A stretch of DNA of 64,000 nucleotides from contig CAUVYP010000262.1 in the NCBI GenBank assembly GCA_963556195.1, forward strand, positions 1,240,001 through 1,304,000. Reading direction: 5' to 3'. A model generated the notes under the pieces. The model was not told the origin of the DNA. It was given only the letters and a program-made list of their open reading frames with translations, and searched no databases. This DNA comes from Sepiola atlantica (taxonomy: Eukaryota > Mollusca > Cephalopoda > Sepiida > Sepiolidae). This document shows, one piece after another, positions 12,754-24,844 of this stretch. Numbering within the stretch: the first letter of the stretch is position 1; every line of letters begins with the position of its first letter. The position numbers were made by a program, and so were the translations under genes.

Positions 12754-13311
12754 TTTAGCGCGTTTTCAAGTTGATATCGCTTTTGTTTATAACTTCCACA
12801 TTTATTCGAATTGTGCAACGAAACTTTGCAGACAGTCGCGGATAGGCCTTTTCTACTGAAGTACCAAGTTGCAGAAGTGCAGCTCAAGTACTGCCGGAGA
12901 TATGTCGATACAAACTGAATACGCAAAACATCAACAAAATTTAGCGTGTTTTAAAGTTGATATCGCTTTTGTTTATAACTTCCACATTTATTCGAATTGT
13001 GCAACGAAACTTTGCAGACAGTCGAGGATAGGCATTTCCTACTGAAGTACCAAGTTTCAGAATTGCAGCTCTTGTACTGCCGGAGATATGTCGATACAAA
13101 CTGAATACGCAAAACATCAACAAAATTTAGCGCGTTTTAAAGTTGATATCGCTTTTGTTTATAACTTCCACATTTATTCGAATTGTGCAACGAAACTTTG
13201 CAGACAGTCGCGGAGACACATTTTCTACTGAAGTACCAAGTTTCAGAAGTGCAGCTTTTGTACTGCCGGAGATATGTCGATACAAACTGAATACGCAAAA
13301 TATCAACAAAA
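12754..13311 (+). repeat. Three transition monomers
   Basis: Three 186-bp units at 12754, 12940 and 13126 between the 15-monomer duplication and the 11-/10-monomer duplication. They carry 'caagttgcagaag', 'gtcgaggataggca' and the GACACA box respectively, and I could not assign them to a neighbouring block. The third ends in 'aaaatatcaac' instead of 'aaaacatcaac'. Confidence 0.8.
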
Positions 13312-15357
13312 TTTAGCGCGTTTTAAAGTTGATATCGCTTTTGTTTATAACTTCCACATTTTTTCGAATTGTGCAACGAAACTTTGCAGACAGTCGCGGA
13401 TGGACCTTTTCTAGTGAAGTACTAAGTTTCAGAAGTGCAGCTCTTGTACAGCCGGAGATATGTCGATACAAACTGAATACGCAAAACATCAACAAAATTT
13501 AGCGCTTTTTAAAGTTTATATCGCTTTTGTTTATAACTTCCACATTTATTCGAATTGTGCAACGAAACTTTGCAGACAGTCGCGGATAGGCCTTTTCTAG
13601 TGAAGTAGTAAGTTGCAGAAGTGCAGCTCCAGTACTGCGGGAGATATGTCGATACAAACGTAATACGCAAAACATCAACAAAATTTAGCGCGTTTTAAAG
13701 TTGATATCGCTTTTGTTTATAACTTCCACATTTATTCGAATTGTGCAACGAAACTTTGTAGACAGTCGCGGATAGGCCTTTTCTACTGAAGTACCAAGTT
13801 TCAGAAGTGCAGCTCTTGTACTGCCGGAGATATGTCGATACAAACTGAATACGCAAAACATCAACAAAATTTAGCGCGTTTTAAAGTTGATATCGCTTTT
13901 GTTTATAACTTTCTACATTCATTAGAATTGTGCAACGAAACTTTGCAGACAGTCCCGGATAGACCTTTTCTACTGAAGTACCAAGTTTCAGAAGTGCATC
14001 TTTGGTACTGCCGGAGATATGTCGATACAAACTGAATACGCAAAACATCAACACAATTTAGCGCGTTTTAAAGTTGATATCGCTTTTGTTTATAACTTCC
14101 ACATTTATTCGAATTGTGCAACGAAACTTTGCAAACAGCTGCGGAGACACATTTTCTACTGAAGTACCAAGTTTCAGAAGTGCAGCTTCAGTACTGCATG
14201 AGATATGTCGATACAAACTGAATACGCAAAACATCAACAAAATTTAGCGCGTTTTAAAGTTGATATCGCTTTTGTTTATAACTTCCACATTTATTCGAAT
14301 TGTGCAACGCAACTTTGCAGACAGTCGCGGATAGGCCTTTACTACTGAAGTAATCAGTTTCAGAATAGCAGCTCTTGTACTGCCGGAGATATGTGTATAA
14401 AACTTAATACGCAAAACATCAACCAAATTTAGCGCGTTTTAAAGTTGATATCGCTTTTGTTTATAACTTCCACATTTATTCGAATTGTGCAACGATAATT
14501 TGCAGACAGTCGCGGAGACACATTTTCTACTGAAGTACTAAATTTCAGAAGTGCAGCTGTTGTACTACCGGAGATATGTCGATACAAACTGAATACGCAA
14601 AACATCAACAAAATTTAGCGCGTTTTAAAGTTGATATCGCTCTTGTTTATAACTTCCACATTTATTCGAATTGTGCAACGAAACTTTGCAGACAGTCGCG
14701 GATAGGCCTTTTCTACTGAAGTACCAAGTTTCAGAAGTGCAGCTCTAGTACTGCCGGAGATATGTCGATACAAACTGAATACGCAAAACATCAACAAAAT
14801 TGAGCGCGTTTTTAAGTTGATATCGCTTTTGTTTATAACTTCCACATTTATTCGAATTGTGCAACGAAACTTTGACGACAGTCGCGGATAGGCCTTTTCT
14901 ACTGAATTACCAAGGTTCAGAAGTGCAGCTCAAGTACTGCCGGAGATATGTCGATACAAACTTAATACGCAAAACATCAACACAATTTAGCGCGTTTTAA
15001 AGTTGATATCGCTTTTGTTAATAACTTCCACATTTATTCGAATTGTGCAACGAAACTTTGCAGACAGTCGCGGAGACACATTTCCTACGTAAGTACCCAG
15101 TTTCAGAAGTGCAGCTCTTGTACTGCCGGAGATATGTTGATACAAACTGAATACGCAAAACATCAACAAAATTTAGCGCGTTTTAAAGTTGATATCGCTT
15201 TTGTTTATAACTTCCACATTTATTCAAATTGTGCAACGAAACTTTGCAGACAGTCGCGGAGAGACCTTTTCTACTGAAGTTCCAAGTTTCAGAAGTGCAG
15301 CTTTTGTACTGCCGGAGATATGTCGATACAAACTGAATACGCAAAATATCAACAAAA
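13312..15357 (+). repeat. Domain II duplicated block, copy 1 (11 monomers, 2046 bp)
   Basis: Eleven monomers, ten of which recur in order at 15358-17217. Shared marks are 'gcggatggacc' in the first unit, 'tttgtagacag', the one-base-longer 'aactttctacattc', 'agctgcggag' with 'ctgcatgag', 'gtgtataaaac' with a one-base loss, 'caacgataattt', and 'tttgacgacag'. The block already contains forms of HOR types N, O, P, Q and A in that order, so it links domain I to the HOR domain. The second monomer (13498-13683) has no counterpart in copy 2. Confidence 0.9.
13498..13683 (+). repeat. Extra monomer in copy 1 (F-like)
   Basis: This unit ('gcgctttttaaagtttatatc', 'gaagtagtaag', 'ctccagtactgcggg', 'acaaacgtaatac') sits between two monomers that are direct neighbours in copy 2, so it was gained in one copy or lost from the other. 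It resembles the F type of the HOR domain, whose 'ctgcggg' and 'acgtaatac' marks it shares. Confidence 0.85.
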
Positions 15358-17217
15358 TTTAGCGCGTTTTAAAGTTGATATCGCTTTTGTTTATAACTTC
15401 CACATTTTTTCGAATTGTGCAACGAAACTTTGCAGACAGTCGCGGATGGACCTTTTCTAGTGAAGTACTTAGTTTCAGAAGTGCAGCTCTTGTACAGCCG
15501 GAGATATGTCGATACAAACTGAATACGCAAAACATCAACAAAATTTAGCGCGTTTTAAAGTTGATATCGCTTTTGTTTATAACTTCCACATTTATTCGAA
15601 TTGTGCAACGAAACTTTGTAGACAGTCGCGGATAGGCCTTTCCTACTGAAGTACCAAGTTTCAGAAGTGCAGCTCTTGTACTGCCGGAGATATGTCGATA
15701 CAAACTGAATACGCAAAACATCAACAAAATTTAGCGCGTTTTAAAGTTGATATCGCTTTTGTTTATAACTTTCTACATTCATTAGAATTGTGCAACGAAA
15801 CTTTGCAGACAGTCCCGGATAGACCTTTTCTACTGAAGTACCAAGTTTCAGAAGTGCATCTTTGGTACTGCCGGAGATATGTCGATACAAACTGAATACG
15901 CAAAACATCAACAAAAATCAGCGCGTTTTAAAGTTGATATCGCTTTTGTTTATAACTTCCACATTTATTCGAATTGTGCAACGAAACTTTGCAGACAGCT
16001 GCGGAGACACATTTACTACTGAAGTACCAAGTTTCAGAAGTGCAGCTCCAGTACTGCATGAGATATGTCGATACAAACTGAATACGCAAAACATCAACAA
16101 AATTTAGCGCGTTTTAAAGTTGATATCGCTTTTGTTTATAACTTCCACATTTATTCGAATTGTGCAACGCAACTTTGCAGACAGTCGCGGATAGGCCTTT
16201 ACTACTGAAGTAATCAGTTTCAGAATTGCAGCTCTTGTACTGCCGGAGATATGTGTATAAAACTTAATACGCAAAACATCAACCAAATTTAGCGCGTTTT
16301 AAAGTTGATATCGCTTTTGTTTATAACTTCCACATTTATTCGAATTGTGCAACGATAATTTGCAGACAGTCGCGGAGACACATTTTCTACTGAAGTACTA
16401 AATTTCAGAAGTGCAGCTGTTGTACTACCGGAGATATGTCGATACAAACTGAATACGCAAAACATCAACAAAATTTAGCGCGTTTTAAAGTTGATATCGC
16501 TCTTGTTTATAACTTCCACATTTATTCGAATTGTGCAACGAAACTTTGCAGACAGTCGCGGATAGGCCTTTTCTACTGAAGTACCAAGTTTCAGAAGTGC
16601 AGCTCTAGTACTGCCGGAGATATGTCGATACAAACTGAATACGCAAAACATCAACAAAATTGAGCGCGTTTTTAAGTTGATATCGCTTTTGTTTATAACT
16701 TCCACATTTATTCGAATTGTGCAACGAAACTTTGACGACAGTCGTGGATAGGCATTTTCTACTGAATTACCAAGTTTCAGAAGTGCAGCTCAAGTACTGC
16801 CGGAGATATGTCGATACAAACTTAATACGCAAAACATCAACAAAATTTAGCGCGTTTTAAAGTTGATATCGCTTTTGTTAATAACTTCCACATTTATTCG
16901 AATTGTGCAACGAAACTTTGCAGACAGTCGCGGAGACACATTTCCTACGTAAGTACCCAGTTTCAGAAGTGCAGCTCTTGTACTGCCGGAGATATGTTGA
17001 TACAAACTGAATACGCAAAACATCAACAAAATTTAGCGCGTTTTAAAGTTGATATCGCTTTTGTTTATAACTTCCACATTTATTCGAATTGTGCAACGAA
17101 ACTTTGCAGACAGTCGCGGAGAGACCTTTTCTACTGAAGTACCAAGTTTCAGAAGTGCAGCTTTTGTACTGCCGGAGATATGTCGATACAAACTGAATAC
17201 GCAAAACATCAACAAAA
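15358..17217 (+). repeat. Domain II duplicated block, copy 2 (10 monomers, 1860 bp)
   Basis: Abuts copy 1 and repeats it without the F-like monomer. Several point differences exist (for example 'caacaaaaatcagcg' versus 'caacacaatttagcg', and 'gtcgtggataggca' versus 'gtcgcggataggcc'), so the event is older than the 2790-bp duplication. The last unit has 'gagagacc' in the variable box, the state typical of HOR type C. Confidence 0.9.
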
Positions 17218-20200
17218 TTTAGCGCGTTTTAAAGTTGATATCGCTTTTGTTTATAACTTCCACATTTATTCGAATTGTGCAACGAAACTTTGCAGACAGT
17301 CGCGGATAGGTTTTTTCTAGTGAAGTACCAAGTTTCAGAAGTGCAGCTCCAGTACTGCGGGTGATATGTCGATACAAACGTAATACGCAAAACATCAACA
17401 AAATTTAGCGCGTTTTAAAGTTGATATCGCTTTTGTTTATAACTTCCACATTTATTCGAATTGTGCAACGAAACTTTGCAGACAGTCGCGGATAGGCCTT
17501 TTCTACTGAAGTACCAAGATTCAGAAGTGCAGCTATAGTACTGCCGGAGATATGTCGATATAAACTGAATACGCAAAACATCAACAAAATTTAGCGCGTT
17601 TTAAAGTTGATATCGCTTTTGTTATATAACTTCCACATTCATTCAAATTGTGCAACGAAACTTTGCAGACAGTCCCGGATAGACCTTTTCTACTGAAGTA
17701 CCAAGTTTCAGAAGTGCATCTCTTGTACTGCCGGAGATATGTCGATACAAACTGAATACGCAAAACATCAACAAAAATTAGCGCGTTTTTACGTTGATAT
17801 CGCTTTTGTTTATAACTTCCACATTTATTCGAATTGTGCAACGAAACTTTGCAGACAGTCGCGGATAGGCCTTTTCTACTGAAGTACCAAGTTTCAGAAG
17901 TGCAGCTTATGTACTGCCGGAGATATGTCGATAACAACTGAATACGCAAAACATCAACAAAATTTAGCGCGTTTTAAAGTTGATATCGCTTTTGTTTATA
18001 ACTTCCACATTTATTCGAATTGTGCAACGAAAATTTGCAGACAGTCGCGGATAGGCCTTTTCTACTGAAGTACCCAAGTTTCAGAAGTGCAGCTCTAGTA
18101 CTGCCGGAGATATGTCGATACAAACTGAATACGCAAAACATCAACAAAATTTAGCGCGTTTTAAAGTTGATATCGCTTTTGTTTATAACTTCCACATTTA
18201 TTCGAATTGTGCAACGAAACTTTGCAGACAGTCGCGGACAGGCCGTTTATAGTGAAGTACCAAGTTTCAGAAGTGCAGCTCCAGTACTGCGGGAGATATG
18301 TCGATACAAACGTAATACGCAAAACATCAACAAAATTTAGCGCGTTTTAAAGTTGATATCGCTTTTGTTTATAACTTCCACATTTATTCGAATTGTGCAA
18401 CGAAACTTTGCAGACAGTCGCGGATAGGCCTTTTCTACTGAAGTATCAAGTTTCAGAAGTGCAGCTTTTGTACTGCCGGAGATATGTCGATACAAACTGA
18501 ATACGCAAAACATCAACAAAATTTAGCGCGTTTTAAAGTTGATATCGCTTTTGTTTATAACTTCCACATTCATTCGAATTGTGCAACGAAACTTTGCAGA
18601 CAGTCCCGGATAGACCTTTTCTACTAGAGTACCAAGTTTCAGAAGTGCATCCTTGGTACTGCCGGGGATATGTCGATACAAACCGAATACGCAAAACATC
18701 AACAAAAATTAGCGCGTTTTAAAGTTGATATCGCTTTTGTTTATAACTTCCACATTTATTCGAATTGTGCAACGCAACTTTGCAGACAGTCGCGGATAGG
18801 CCTTTTCTACTGAAGTAATCAGTTTCAGAATTGCAGCTCTTGTACTGCCGGAGATATGTGTATACAAACTTAATACGCAAAACATCAACAAAATTTAGCG
18901 CGTTTTAAAGTTGATATCGCTTTTGTTTATAACTTCCACATTTATTCGAATTGTGCAACGATAATTTGCAGACAGTCGCGGAGACACATTTTCTAGTGAA
19001 GTACCAAATTTCAGAAGTGCAGCTGTTGTACTGCCGGAGATATATCGATACAAACTGAATACGCAAAACATCAACAAAATTTAGCGCGTTTAAAAGTTGA
19101 TATCGCTCTTGTTTATAACTTCCACATTTATTCGAATTGTGCAACGAAACTTTGCAGACAGTCGCGGTAGGCCTTTTCTACTGAAGTACCAAGTTTCAGA
19201 AGTGCAGCTCTAGTACTGCCGGAGATATGTCGATACAAACTGAATACGCAAAACATCAACAAAATTGAGCGCGTTTTAAAGTTGATATCGCTTTTGTTTA
19301 TAACTTCCACATTTATTCGAATTGTGCAACGAAACTTTGCAGACAGTCGCGGATAGGCCTTTTCTACTGAATTACAAAGTTTCAGAAGTGCAGCTCAAGT
19401 ACTGCCGGAGATATGTCGATACAAACTGAATACGCAAAACATCAACAAAATTTAGCGCGTTTTAAAGTTGATATCGCTTTTGTTTATAACTTCCACATTT
19501 ATTCGAATTGTGCAACGAAACTTTGCAGACAGTCGCGGAGACACATTTCCTACGTAAGTACCCAGTTTCAGAAGTGCAGCTCTTGTACTGCCGGAGATAT
19601 GTCGATACAAACTGAATACGCAAAACATCAACAAAATTTAGCGCGTTTTAAAGTTGATATCGCTTTTGTTTATAACTTCCACATTTATTCGATTTGTGCA
19701 ACGAAACTTGGCAGACAGTCGCGGATAGGCCTATTCTACGGAAGTACCAAGTTTTAGAATTGCAGCTCTCGTACTGCCGGAGATATGTCGATACAAACTG
19801 AATACGCAAAACATCAACAAAATTTAGCGCGTTTTAAAGTTGATATCGCTTTTGTTTATAACTTCCACATTTATTCGAATTGTGCAACGAAACTTTGCAG
19901 ACAGTTGCGGATAGACCTTTTCTACTGAAGTAGTAAGTTTCAGAAGTGCAGCTTTTGTACTGCCGGAGATATGTCGATACAAACTGAATACGCAAAACAT
20001 CAACAAAATTTAGCGCGTTTTAAAGTTGATATCGCTTTTGTTTATAACTTCCACATTTATTCGAATTGTGCAACGAAACTTTGCAGACAGTCGCGGAGAC
20101 ACATTTTCTACTGAAGTACCAAGTTGCAGAAGTGCAGCTTTTGTACTGCCGGAGATATCTCGATACAAACTGAATACGCAAAACATCAACAAAATTTAGC

Positions 20201-20380
20201 GCGTTTTAAAGTTGATATCGCTTTTGTTTATAACTTCCACATTTATTCGAATTGTGCAACGAAACTTTGCAGACAGTCGCGGATAGGCCGGGGCTAGTGA
20301 AGTACCAAGTTTCAGAAGTGCAGCTCCAGTACTGCATGAGATATGTCGATACAAACTGAATACGCAAAACATCAACAAAA
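17218..20380 (+). repeat. HOR round of 17 monomers, F to L
   Basis: Approximate order F-G-H-(I/K)-G-F-G-H-N-O-P-Q-A-B-S-R-L. It contains three net length changes: 'gttatataac' (+1, near 17622), 'tacccaag' (+1, near 18072) and 'gcggtaggcc' (-1, near 19167). The N-O-P-Q-A-B run is intact. C to E are missing, and S-R-L bridges to the next N. Confidence 0.75.
18628..18660. other. Nine-base hairpin potential in an H monomer
   Basis: AGTACCAAG (18628-18636) and CTTGGTACT (18652-18660) are exact reverse complements around a 15-base loop. The same arrangement is at 23278-23310. Most other H monomers read 'ctttggtact' and keep an eight-base stem. Non-H monomers have 'gtac' but not 'ggtac' here and lose most of the stem. 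Confidence 0.6.
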
Positions 20381-23357
20381 TTTAGCGCGTTTTAAAGTTG
20401 ATATCGCTTTTGGTTATAACTTCCACATTTATTCGAATTGTGCAACGCAACTTTGCAGACAGTCGCGGATAGGCCTTTTCTACTGAAGTAATCAGTTTCA
20501 GAATTGCAGCTCTTGTACTGCCGGAGATATGTGTATACAAACTTAATACGCAAAACATCAACAAAATTTAGCGCGTTTTAAAGTTGATATCGCTTTTGTT
20601 TATAACTTCCACATTTATTCGAATTGTGCAACGATAATTTGCAGACAGTCGCAGAGACACATTTTCTAGTGAAGTACCAAATTTCAGAAGTGCAGCTGTT
20701 GTACTGCCGGAGATATGTCGATACAAACTGAATACGCAATACATCAACAAAATTTAGCGCGTTTAAAAGTTGATATCGCTCTTGTTTATAGCTTCCACAT
20801 TTATTCGAATTGTGCAACGAAACTTTGCAGACAGTCGCGGATAGGCCTTTTCTACTGAAGTACCAAGTTTCAGAAGTGCAGCTCTAGTACTGCCGGAGAT
20901 ATGTCGATACAAACTGAATACGCAAAACATCAACAAAATTGAGCGCGTTTTAAAGTTGATATCGCTTTTGTTTATAACTTCCACATTTATTCGAATTGTG
21001 CAACGCAACTTTGCAGACAGTCGCGGATAGGCCTTTTCTACTGAATTACAAAGTTTCAGAAGTGCAGCTCAAGTACTGCCGGAGATATGTCGATACAAAC
21101 TTAATACGCAAAACATCAACACAATTTAGCGCGTTTTAAAGTTGATATCGCTTTTGTTTATAACTTCCCCATTTATTCGAATTGTGCAACGAAACTTTGC
21201 AGACAGTCGCGGAGACACATTTCCTACGTAAGTACCCAGTTTCAGAAGTGCAGCTCTTGTACTGCCGGAGATATGTTGATACAAACTGAATACGCAAAAC
21301 ATCAACAAAATTTAGCGCGTTTTAAAGTTGATATCGCTTTTGTTTATAACTTCCACATTTATTCGAATTGTGCAACGAAACTTTGCAGACAGTCGCGGAT
21401 AGGCCTTTTCTAGTGAAGTACCAAGTTTCAGAAGTGCAGCTCCAGTACTGCGGGTGATATGTCGATACAAACCTAATACGCAAAACATCAACAAAATTTA
21501 GCGCGTTTTAAAGTTGATATCGCTTTTGTTTATAACTTCCACATTTATTCGAATTGTGCAACGAAACTTTGCAGACAGTCGCGGATAGGCCTTTTCTATT
21601 GAAGTACCAAGATTCAAAAGTGCAGCTCTAGTACTGCCGGAGATATGTCGATATAAACTGAATACGCAAAACATCAACAAAATTTAGCGCGTTTTAAAGT
21701 TGATATCGCTTTTGTTATATAACTTCCACAGTCATTCGAATTGTGCAACGAAACTTTGCAGACAGTCCCGGATAGACCTTTTCTACTGAAGTACCAAGTT
21801 TCAGAAGTGCAGCTCTTGTACTGCCGGAGATATGTCGATACAAACGTAATACGCAAAACATCAACAAAAATTAGCGCGTTTTTACGTTGATATCGCTTTT
21901 GTTTATAACTTCCACATTTATTCGAATTGTGCAACGAAACTTTGCAGACAGTCGCGGAGACACATTTTCTACTGAAGTACCAAGTTTCAGAAGTGCAGCT
22001 TTTGCACTGCCGGAGATATGTCGATACAAACTGAATACGCAAAACATCAACAAAATTTAGCGCGTTTTAAAGTTGATATCGCTTTTGTTTATAACTTCCC
22101 CATTTATTCGAATTGTGCAACGAAACTTTGCAGACAGTCGCGCAGACACATTTTCTACTGAAGTACCAGGTTTCAGAATTGCAGCTCTTGTACTGCCGGC
22201 GATATGTCGATACAAACTGAATACGCAAAACATCAACAAAATTTAGCGCGTTTTAAACTTGATATCGCTTTTGTTTATAACTTCCACATTTATTCGAATT
22301 GTGCAACGAAACTTTGCAGACAGTCGCGGATAGGCCTTTTCTACTGAAGTACCAAGTTTCAGAAGTGCAGCTTATGTACTGCCGGAGATATGTCGATAAC
22401 AACTGAATACGCAAAACATCAACAAAATTTAGCGCGTTTTAAAGTTGATATCGCTTTTGTTTATAACTTCCACATTTATTCGAATTGTGCAACGAAACTT
22501 TGCAGACAGTCGCGGATAGGCCGTTTCTAGTGAAGTACCAAGTTTCAAAAGTGCAGCTCCAGTACTGCATGAGATATGTCGATACAAACTGAATACGCAA
22601 AACATCAACAAAATTTAGCGCGTTTTAAAGTTGATATCGCTTTTGTTTATAACTTCCACATTTATTCGAATTGTGCAACGAAACTTTGCGGACAGTCGCG
22701 GATAGGCCTTTTCTACTGAAGTACTAAGTTTCAGAAGTGCAGCTCTTGTACTGCCGGAGATATGTCGATACAAACTGAATACGCAAAACATCAACAAAAT
22801 TTAGCGCGTTTTAAAGTTGATATCGCTTTTGTTTATAACTTCCACATTTATTCGAATTGTGCAACGAAACTTTGCAGACAGTCGCAGATAGGCCGTTTCT
22901 AGTGAAGTACCAAGTTTCAGAAGTGCAGCTCCAGTACTGCGGGAGATATGTCGATACAAACGTAATACGCAAAACATCAACAAAATTTAGCGCGTTTTAA
23001 AGTTGATATCGCTTTTGTTTATAACTTCCACATTTATTCGAATTGTGCAACGAAACTTTGCAGACAGTCGCGGATAGGCCTTTTCTACTGAAGTACCAAG
23101 TTTCAGAAGTGCAGCTTTTGTACTGCCGGAGATATGTCGATACAAACTGAATACGCAAAACATCAACAAAATTTAGCGCGTTTTAAAGTTGATATCGCTT
23201 TTGTTAATAACTTCCACATTCATTCTAATTGTGCAACGAAACTTTGCAGACAGTCCCGGATAGACCTTTTCTACTAGAGTACCAAGTTTCAGAAGTGCAT
23301 CCTTGGTACTGCCGGGGATATGTCGATACAAACCGAATACGCAAAACATCAACAAAA
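20381..23357 (+). repeat. HOR round of 16 monomers, N to H
   Basis: Order N-O-P-Q-A-F-G-H-I-J-K-L-M-F-G-H, 2977 bp because of one extra base ('gttatataac', near 21715). B to E are missing and M-F-G-H is appended, so the length equals the canonical 16 units although the content differs. The L unit at 20195 just before it has a private 'ggccggggctag'. Confidence 0.75.
22097..22113 (-). other. CENP-B-box-like segment, J-type form (8 of 9)
   Basis: Minus strand ATTCGAATAAATGGGGA: only the C of CGGG is replaced by G. The same 8-of-9 form occurs at starts 21166, 28233, 29535, 34742, 35486, 39578, 41624, 49064, 51110, 52226, 52412, 56502, 60036 and 61338, mostly in J monomers. The J at 57763 lost it through 'attagaat'. 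Confidence 0.4.
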
Positions 23358-23729
23358 ATTAGCGCGTTTTAAAGTTGATATCGCTTTTGTTTATAACTTC
23401 CACATTTATTCGAATTGTGCAACGCAACTTTGCAGACAGTCGCGGATAGGCCTTTTCTACTGAAGTAATCAGTTTCAGAATTGCAGCTCTTGTACTGCCG
23501 GAGATATGTGTATACAAACTTAATACGCAAAACATCAACAAAATTTAGCGCGTTTTAAAGTTGATATCGCTTTTGTTTATAACTTCCACATTTATTCGAA
23601 TTGTGCAACGATAATTTGCAGACAGTCGCGGAGACAAATTTTCTAGTGAATTACCAAATTTCAGAAGTGCAGCTCTTGTACTGCCGGAGATATGTCGATA
23701 CAAACTGAATACGCAAAACATCAACAAAA
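23358..23729 (+). repeat. N-O pair preceding a six-monomer duplication
   Basis: Two monomers: N at 23358 ('gtaatcag', 'gtgtatac') and O at 23544 ('caacgataattt'). This O lacks the usual CAGCTG because it reads 'agctcttg', and it has 'gaattacc'. Confidence 0.75.
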
Positions 23730-24844
23730 TTTAGCGCGTTTAAAAGTTGATATCGCTCTTGTTTATAACTTCCACATTTATTCGAATTGTGCAACGAAAC
23801 CTTGCAGACAGTCGCGGTAGGCCTTTTCTACTGAAGTACCAAGTTTCAGAAGTGCAGCTCTAGTACTGCCGGAGATATGTCGATACAAACTGAATACGCA
23901 AAACATCAACAAAATTTAGCGCGTTTTCAAGTTGATAGCGCTTTTGTTTATAACTTCCACATTTATTCGAATTGTGCAACGAAACTTTGCAGACAGTCGC
24001 GGATAGGCCTTTTCTATTGAATTACAAAGTTTCAGAAGTGCAGCTCAAGTACTGCCGGAGATATGTCGATACAAACTGAATACGAGAAACATCAACAAAA
24101 TTTAGCGCGTTTTCAAGTTGATATCGCTTTTGTTTATAACTTCCACATTTATTCGAATTGTGCAACGAAACTTTGCAGACAGTCGCGGAGACACATTTCC
24201 TACGTAAGTACCCAGTTTCAGAAGTGCAGCTCTTGTACTGCCGGAGATATGTTGATACAAACTGAATACGCAAAACATCAACAAAATTTAGCGCGTTTTA
24301 AAGTTGATATCGCTTTTGTTTATAACTTCCACATTTATTCGAATTGTGCAACGAAACTTGGCAGACAGTCGCGGATAGGCCTATTCTACGGAAGTACCAA
24401 GTTTGAGAATTGCAGCTCTCGTACTGCCGGAGATATGTCGATACAAACTGAATACGCAAAACATCAACAAAATTTAGCGCGTTTTAAAGTGGATATCGCT
24501 TTTGGTTATAACTTCCACATTTATTCGAATTGTGCAACGAAACTTTGCAGACAGTCGCGGAGGGGCTTTGTCTACTGAAGTACCAAGTTTCAGAAGTGCA
24601 GCTTATGTACTGCCGGAGATATGTCGATACAAACTGAATACGCAAAACAGCAACAAAATTTAGCGCGTTTTAAAGTTGATATCGCTTTTGTTTATAACTT
24701 CCACATTTATTCGAATTGTGCAACGAAACTTTGCAGACAGTTGCGGATAGACCTTTTCTACTGAAGTAGTAAGTTTCAGAAGTGCAGCTTTTGTACTGCC
24801 GGAGATATGTCGATACAAACTGAATACGCAAAACATCAACAAAA
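23730..24844 (+). repeat. Six-monomer tandem duplication, copy 1 (1115 bp)
   Basis: Order P-Q-A-B-K-like-S. The first monomer has the one-base loss 'gcggtaggcc'. The following block starts with the same loss and the same sequence of types at an offset of 1115 bp. Private marks of this copy are 'acgagaaacatc', 'ggaggggctttgtc' and 'caaaacagcaac'. Confidence 0.85.

Larger units (their letters stand above)
1..13311 (+). repeat. Domain I: diverged monomers without the A-to-Q HOR order
   Basis: This left domain holds about 71 monomers that differ from one another more than those further right. Ten net length changes occur in the first 68 units: a 2-bp loss near 435, single-base losses or gains near 2850, 3342, 3880, 7245, 7783, 10035 and 10573, and two losses in the monomer at 6618. 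Several are copies of one event spread by block duplication. Types seen here include 'gtgtgagagac', 'cggtttttaaag' and 'gtttgaaagtagatatcgcc', which are rare or absent to the right. Repetition is local (3-, 10- and 15-monomer blocks). Relative to the HOR domain this resembles an older or less homogenised flank; that age reading is inference. Confidence 0.8.

Noticed and set aside
24063..24578. Plus-strand open frame of 171 codons spanning several monomers
   Set aside because: Same periodicity effect. The usual stop in 'ctactgaag' is removed by the type-A and type-B changes 'ctacgtaag' and 'ctacggaag'. No domain, signal sequence or start context is seen.
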